Below, piece by piece: positions 59,529-64,000 of a stretch of 64,000 bases of DNA. This stretch comes from Aquimarina latercula DSM 2041 (GTDB taxonomy: Bacteria > Bacteroidota > Bacteroidia > Flavobacteriales > Flavobacteriaceae). The notes below the pieces were generated by a model that saw only the letters and a list, made by a program, of their open reading frames with translations, ran no database searches and was not told the DNA's origin. Made by a program: the position numbers and the translations under genes. Position 1 is the stretch's first letter. The number at the start of each line of letters is the position of its first letter. The stretch is from positions 593,780-657,779 of the forward strand of contig NZ_KE387185.1 in assembly GCF_000430645.1 (NCBI RefSeq), given 5' to 3'.

Positions 59529-60692
59529 ATGAATGGTTTTCCAAAAAAACTTGAGAAAAGACTTAAGGATAGAGAAGATAATATGGCATTACGCAGCCTT
59601 TCTGAACAAGCTGCGGTAATAGATTTTGCATCGAATGATTATATAGGTTTTTCTTCTTCTAAGTTAATTTTTGATAATACTCATAAATCATTAATAGAAA
59701 AAGGGATTCATCAAAATGGCGCTACAGGTTCTAGATTATTGTCTGGGAACCACCCATTATATGTTGAAACAGAAACAATGCTTACCACTTTTCATAATGC
59801 CGAAGCTGCTTTGATTTTTAATTCTGGATATGACGCAAATGTTGGTTTTTTTTCATCTGTTCCACAAAGAGGCGATATCATTTTATACGATGAATTTATA
59901 CATGCTTCTATTCGAGATGGAATAAAGATGAGTAATGCTAGGTCTTATAAATTTAATCATAATGATATAGATGACTTAAAACAAAGGCTTCAACAAACTA
60001 GGGAGAATAAAAAAAGTAGTAGCGAACCTTTAGAAGTGTATGTCGTTACAGAATCGGTGTTTTCCATGGATGGAGATACACCTGATCTAGGTGCTTTTAG
60101 TACATTTTGTAAAGAGAATAAGTGTCAGCTTATAATTGACGAAGCTCACGCTACAGGAGTTTTTGGAGATAATGGTGTTGGTCTTGTCCAACAATTAGGA
60201 TTGGAAGATAGCGTATTTGCTCGTATACATACATTCGGAAAAGCGATGGGTTGTCATGGTGCGGCTATATTGGGATCTTCTGAGTTGAAAAGCTATTTGG
60301 TAAATTTTGCCAGAAGTTTTATTTATACTACTGGATTACCTCCTCATTCTTTAGTTACAATTCAGACTGCTTTGATAGAACTCCAGACAACATTGGAAAT
60401 TGAAAAGTTAAAACAGAACATTTTATTTTTTCAGCAAAAATTAGAGGAAACAAAACAGCGATCTCTTTTTATAGAAAGTAATTCAGCAATTCATTGTTGT
60501 GTTATTTCTGGTAATGAGAGGATAAAAAAGATTGCATCGCAAATACAGGAAAAGGGTTTTGATGTTAAGCCGATTATGTCGCCTACAGTTCCTGATGGAA
60601 AAGAACGATTACGATTTTGTCTGCATAGTTATAATACAAAAGAAGAACTTGCTGAAGTTTTAGAGTTGTTAGCTACCTTTACCAAAAATTAA
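59529..60692 (+). CDS. bioF: 8-amino-7-oxononanoate synthase
   Basis: PLP enzyme that condenses pimeloyl thioester and alanine in biotin synthesis. I use the ATG at 59529 (387 residues, MNGFPKKLEKRL); the longer frame would need a TTG start. Family marks: FASNDYIGFSS, GATGSRLLSGNH, DEFIHASIRDGI, DEAHATGVFG, and the PLP Lys in HTFGKAMGCHGA. It is the first gene of bioF-bioD-bioA. It could act on related acyl substrates, but the operon settles the role. Confidence 0.94.
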   Translation: MNGFPKKLEKRLKDREDNMALRSLSEQAAVIDFASNDYIGFSSSKLIFDNTHKSLIEKGIHQNGATGSRLLSGNHPLYVETETMLTTFHNAEAALIFNSGYDANVGFFSSVPQRGDIILYDEFIHASIRDGIKMSNARSYKFNHNDIDDLKQRLQQTRENKKSSSEPLEVYVVTESVFSMDGDTPDLGAFSTFCKENKCQLIIDEAHATGVFGDNGVGLVQQLGLEDSVFARIHTFGKAMGCHGAAILGSSELKSYLVNFARSFIYTTGLPPHSLVTIQTALIELQTTLEIEKLKQNILFFQQKLEETKQRSLFIESNSAIHCCVISGNERIKKIASQIQEKGFDVKPIMSPTVPDGKERLRFCLHSYNTKEELAEVLELLATFTKN

Positions 60693-60706
60693 AAACACAT
60701 CATATC

Positions 60707-61348
60707 ATGTCTAGTAATTCTGAGACAAAGTCAAAAAAAATATTCATTACTGGTATTGGAACCGATGTCGGAAAAACGATTGTGTCGGCTATAGTCGTAG
60801 AGGCATTAGAAGCAGATTATTTTAAACCAGTTCAAGCAGGAGATCTTACATATTCAGATACAGATAAAGTAAAAGAATTAGTGTCTAATACTACTTCAAA
60901 ATTTCATCCAAATAGTTATGCATTGCAAACTCCAATGAGTCCTCACGCAGCAGCAGAAATTGATGGGGTTACAATAGATTTAAAAACAGTAAAATTGCCG
61001 GAAACTAATAATGATATTGTTGTTGAAGGAGCGGGAGGATTATTAGTTCCTCTTAATGAAGAAGAAACTATTCTAGATCTTATAAGTTCTGATTATAATG
61101 TAATAGTTGTTTCTAGACATTATTTGGGCAGTATAAATCACACATTGCTAACAGTAAAATTATTACAAGAAAAAGGATTTGATCCGGTAATTATTTTTAG
61201 CGGAGAAGAGCACGTAACTACAGAAGATATTATTCAGAAAATGACAGGTGTTCGAGTTATAGGTAGAATAGATAATGAACCTTATTTTGATACTATGGTG
61301 GTAAAAGAGTATGCATCCGTTTTTAAAGATAAATTAGAAGCTTTATGA
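60707..61348 (+). CDS. bioD: Dethiobiotin synthetase
   Basis: ATP-dependent ring closure of 7,8-diaminononanoate to dethiobiotin. The 213-residue protein has the P-loop GIGTDVGKTIVSA, KPVQAGD, VEGAGGLLVPLN and the LGSINHTLLTVKLL motif. It begins 14 bases after bioF, and its stop overlaps the bioA start by four bases (ATGA). Confidence 0.95.
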   Translation: MSSNSETKSKKIFITGIGTDVGKTIVSAIVVEALEADYFKPVQAGDLTYSDTDKVKELVSNTTSKFHPNSYALQTPMSPHAAAEIDGVTIDLKTVKLPETNNDIVVEGAGGLLVPLNEEETILDLISSDYNVIVVSRHYLGSINHTLLTVKLLQEKGFDPVIIFSGEEHVTTEDIIQKMTGVRVIGRIDNEPYFDTMVVKEYASVFKDKLEAL

Positions 61349-62610
61349 ATTTAAAAGAAAGAGATAAGAAACATCTTTGGCACCCATTAACACAGCATAA
61401 AATTCATCCAGATGCATTGCCAATAATAAAAGCAGAAGGAGCTTTGCTATATGACGATCAAGGGAAAGAATATATTGATGGGATAGCTTCTTGGTATACC
61501 GCTATGTATGGACATTGTAATCCATATATTTTGAAAAAAGTAGAGGAACAAATGCGTAGGTTAGATCAGATTGTTTTTGCAGGGTTTACGCATGAGCCTG
61601 CAATTAAGCTTTCTGAAGAACTGATTGATATATTGCCAAATAATCAGGAAAAGATATTTTTCTCTGATAATGGATCTACAGCAAATGAAGTAGGGATTAA
61701 AATGGCATTGCAATATCATTTTAATAAAGGAGAAAAAAGAAATACGATTATTGCTTTTCAGGATGGATTTCATGGAGATACATTTGGAGCTATGTCTGCA
61801 TCAGGATTATCTGTTTATAATGGTCCTTTTGAGGATTTTTTTATTGATGTACAACGAATTCCAACACCAAACAAAGAAAATTTTGATGAGGTAATAAAAC
61901 AATTACTAGGGATTATCAATTCATACAATGTAGCTGCTTTTATCTATGAACCTCTTGTACAAGGAGCTAATGCTATGCATATGTTTGATACAGAGTGTCT
62001 TAATGAAATTCTAAAAATTTGTGCAACGAATAATATCATTACCATTGCTGATGAGGTGATGACCGGTTTTGGTAAGACGGGAAAACACTTTGCCTCAGAA
62101 TATATAGAAACCAAGCCTGATATTATTTCTATGTCTAAAGCTTTAACTGCTGGTTTTGTGCCTATGGCTGTTACTAGTTGTACTCAAAATATATATGATG
62201 CATTTTTAGACGATTCTATTGGTAAAGCATTCTTTCATGCACATACATACTCTGCGAACCCAATAGCGTGTTCTGTTGCAATAGCCGGAATAGAACTTTT
62301 GAAATCCCAAGAAATTCAAAATAACATTAATACTATTATTAAATCACATCAGAATTTTGATGCGATCATACGAAACCATTCTAAGGTAAAAACTACCAGA
62401 CAAAAAGGAGTTATTTATGCGTTAGATTTGGATATAGAGATGGATCGTTATGGCAAAAAAAGATATCAGATATTTGATCATTTTATGAAAAATGGGGTTT
62501 GTCTTCGTCCGTTAGGAAAAACAATCTATCTATTACCGCCTTATGTTATTAAGAAAGATCAGTTAGATAAAATTTATGATACAATTATTTCTGTTTTAAA
62601 CTCTTTGTAA
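61345..62610 (+). CDS. bioA: Adenosylmethionine--8-amino-7-oxononanoate transaminase
   Basis: Class III aminotransferase of 421 residues: HLWHPLTQH at the start (typical of BioA), GIASWYTAMYGHCNP, DNGSTANEVGIKMA, ADEVMTGFGKTG, and the PLP Lys in SMSKALTAGFVPM. It makes 7,8-diaminononanoate. The ATGA overlap with bioD indicates coupled translation. bioB, bioC and bioH are absent from the window. Confidence 0.95.
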   Translation: MNLKERDKKHLWHPLTQHKIHPDALPIIKAEGALLYDDQGKEYIDGIASWYTAMYGHCNPYILKKVEEQMRRLDQIVFAGFTHEPAIKLSEELIDILPNNQEKIFFSDNGSTANEVGIKMALQYHFNKGEKRNTIIAFQDGFHGDTFGAMSASGLSVYNGPFEDFFIDVQRIPTPNKENFDEVIKQLLGIINSYNVAAFIYEPLVQGANAMHMFDTECLNEILKICATNNIITIADEVMTGFGKTGKHFASEYIETKPDIISMSKALTAGFVPMAVTSCTQNIYDAFLDDSIGKAFFHAHTYSANPIACSVAIAGIELLKSQEIQNNINTIIKSHQNFDAIIRNHSKVKTTRQKGVIYALDLDIEMDRYGKKRYQIFDHFMKNGVCLRPLGKTIYLLPPYVIKKDQLDKIYDTIISVLNSL

Positions 62611-62726
62611 ACAGATAGCTATAAAATAACTATAAAATTTGATCAAATTTTAGGGTAACAAATATCGCTTTTAAGACACTAACTATCGACTTCGTGTATA
62701 GCGAGGATAATTAAACCCATTTAATA

Positions 62727-63488
62727 ATGAAAAAACTTTTATTTCTATCTGCGATTACAATTTTTGCAAGTTGTGATAGTGATTCTGTCTCTGATGAATT
62801 TGATAATGCCAACGGGGATACTGCAAAAAAATTAATAGAAAGCGTTGAATTTAACCCTGCGCAAGTTGACGAAGAAGATCAAGTGTTTACAGTGAACTAC
62901 GATGCCAATAATAAAGTAACAAGTGCATCTAACGGAATCGAAACCGCTGTTTTAGTGCATGAAAACGACGAATTGTCAACGATTACAGGAGATGGTGATC
63001 CTTTTAGTTTAAGTGAATTATATCAAGATCCATATGATGCGTTCGAAACAGGAGATGTATTAGAGTATGATATCAGTGGAAACCCAATTTCCATTAGTGT
63101 ACTCGAGGAGTATTATGAATACAATCAAAATACAGGAGAGTATGAAGAAACTATAGAAGAATATATTGCAACAATAACTTATGATGCTGCGCCGAATCCT
63201 TATTTCTACACTTTTGAAGCTGCCGGTTTAATTGAGGTTTTAGATAAAGTTCAATTAAACTTTAGTATGATGCCACAAAGTCCTGAAATTGTTAGAGCAC
63301 GTGCACTATTTCCTTTAAATAACATTAAATCTATTGTTTACAAGGATGAAGTTGGTGAAGTAGTTGGCGAACTTAAAATTGAATATGTATACGATGCAGA
63401 TAATTATCCAACTTCTGCAACATTAACTGTGATTGATGAAGATGAGTTGTCTTCAGTGTATACAATAACATATACTTATAAGCAATAA
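62727..63488 (+). CDS. Acidic lipoprotein of unrecognised family, 253 aa
   Basis: Lipoprotein signal peptide with the lipobox FASC (Cys16), followed by acidic DSDSVSDEFD, as in flavobacterial surface lipoproteins. The mature chain is beta-rich with repeated Tyr/Glu segments (LEEYYEYNQNTGEYEETIEE) and ends in YVYDADNYPTSATLTV-type strands like those of YD-repeat-like flavobacterial lipoproteins. No enzyme motif is seen. A terminator follows. Confidence 0.8.
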   Translation: MKKLLFLSAITIFASCDSDSVSDEFDNANGDTAKKLIESVEFNPAQVDEEDQVFTVNYDANNKVTSASNGIETAVLVHENDELSTITGDGDPFSLSELYQDPYDAFETGDVLEYDISGNPISISVLEEYYEYNQNTGEYEETIEEYIATITYDAAPNPYFYTFEAAGLIEVLDKVQLNFSMMPQSPEIVRARALFPLNNIKSIVYKDEVGEVVGELKIEYVYDADNYPTSATLTVIDEDELSSVYTITYTYKQ

Positions 63489-63506
63489 TCTTGTAGAGCC
63501 TATTCA

Positions 63507-63556
63507 AAAAAAATAAGAGGACTTCTTGAAAAAGAGCCCTCTTATTTTTTATAATA
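63507..63556. terminator. Terminator between the lipoprotein and Coa1-like genes
   Basis: Arms AAAAATAAGAGG and CCTCTTATTTTT with a 17- to 18-base loop, followed by Ts; it lies between two convergent genes and may serve both. Confidence 0.8.
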
Positions 63557-63565
63557 CTTTTTGGG

Positions 63566-64000
63566 TTAATTTTCTTCTGATCCTTTTCCCCACAATAAAT
63601 CGACTTGTTCGTTTGTTTCTTCTAATATTACATATAGTTCAGAATACGTCCAAGTGTCGTTTTGTTTAGTACCAACAATGTATATTTTAGCTTCTCCATT
63701 AGGACCTTTGATTGGGATAGAGATGTCGGCAGAACCTTGATCATTTTCAAATTTTAAACTACCATTCATTATACCATTAGTTTCTATTGGCTCTCCTAAC
63801 ATTTGTACGATATACTCATCTTGTTGTGCTTTTAAAAGGCCGTCTTGGTATGGTCCAGAGTTTGTAAAAGCTTTAGAAACCCCGAAGACAACTGAGCCAA
63901 GGAATACAAAGAAAATGACGATTATAGTAAAACAACCACCAACTGGTACTACCCAAGGCCAATTTCTGCTAAACCAACTTTTTTTAGATATTTGTTCTTC
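63566..64000 (-). CDS. Coa1-like membrane protein, 3' part (start beyond window)
   Basis: The minus-strand frame continues past the internal ATG at 63802 to the window edge without a stop, so the true protein is longer than the 78 residues counted from that ATG. The visible part reads EEQISKKSWFSRNWPWVVPV, a hydrophobic segment (CFTIIVIFFVFLGSVVFG), then DEYIVQMLGEPIETNG and PIKGPNGEAKIYIVGTKQND with a Trp. The layout equals that of the Coa1-like protein at 17831. The actual start is probably only a few residues outside the window. Confidence 0.8.
   Translation of the reverse strand, partial: EEQISKKSWFSRNWPWVVPVGGCFTIIVIFFVFLGSVVFGVSKAFTNSGPYQDGLLKAQQDEYIVQMLGEPIETNGIMNGSLKFENDQGSADISIPIKGPNGEAKIYIVGTKQNDTWTYSELYVILEETNEQVDLLWGKGSEEN

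Overview
The window comes from an AT-rich genome of the phylum Bacteroidota, most likely a marine Flavobacteriaceae of the Aquimarina/Flavobacterium kind. The indications are two large secreted proteins with type IX secretion (T9SS type A) C-terminal sorting domains, DUF4270 and Big_5 lipoproteins, TonB-dependent receptors with an N-terminal carboxypeptidase-regulatory-like domain, a eukaryote-like alpha2 glycyl-tRNA synthetase, atpD-atpC apart from the rest of the ATP synthase genes, lipoboxes ending in Cys followed by acidic residues, and TAnnTTTG-type -7 promoter boxes. No rRNA, tRNA, CRISPR array or recognisable prophage was seen. All calls rest on reading the sequence and on family knowledge; no database search was run.

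Layout. 1-7.5 kb: housekeeping genes (5' part of ileS, a nitrilase-type omega-amidase, a Big_5 lipoprotein, ComF, a coiled-coil membrane protein, glyS). 7.5-17.7 kb: cell-envelope block with two divergently transcribed, homologous T9SS-secreted proteins, a small lipoprotein and a large outer-membrane barrel. 17.8-22.4 kb: a Coa1-like membrane protein, an exported TPR-CHAT (caspase-like) protein, and a DUF559 nuclease-like gene bracketed by two copies of a structured repeat. 22.4-26.9 kb: exonuclease III, an OmpA-type lipoprotein, small secreted proteins, a mini S24-like protein, a small basic protein, and two gene-poor stretches holding palindromes. 26.9-37.5 kb: an aldo/keto reductase, radA, a degenerate esterase, a YbhN-type membrane protein and panD-panC on the minus strand, and divergently a glycogen-synthase-like protein, a DUF4270 lipoprotein and glmS. 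37.6-46.3 kb: two tandem paralogous TonB receptors, an SGNH-hydrolase lipoprotein and a convergent fatty-acid hydroxylase. 46.6-57.9 kb: atpD-atpC, a membrane LytTR regulator, a hydrolase, a lipoprotein, an S9 peptidase, a GNAT acetyltransferase, a DEAD-box helicase and a metallophosphoesterase. 58.1-59.4 kb: an XRE regulator with two DUF2975 membrane proteins. 59.5-62.6 kb: the biotin operon bioF-bioD-bioA. 62.7-64 kb: a lipoprotein and the 3' part of a second Coa1-like gene.

Co-operating sets: panC and panD make pantothenate; bioF, bioD and bioA make dethiobiotin (bioB is not in the window); the glycogen-synthase-like gene, DUF4270 and glmS form a tight operon facing panC; the TonB pair plus SGNH lipoprotein look like an envelope uptake/processing locus; the XRE-DUF2975 set looks like a self-regulated module with phased operators.

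The least ordinary parts are (i) the repeat-bracketed DUF559 gene at 21.6-22.3 kb, whose left repeat supplies the last codons and stop of the CHAT gene, (ii) three TATYG-N5-CRATA-like palindromes spaced by whole helical turns in front of the DUF2975 operon, (iii) a similarly phased palindrome pair in front of the small basic protein at 26.2 kb, and (iv) long perfect inverted repeats at 25.9, 37.4 and 40.4 kb.
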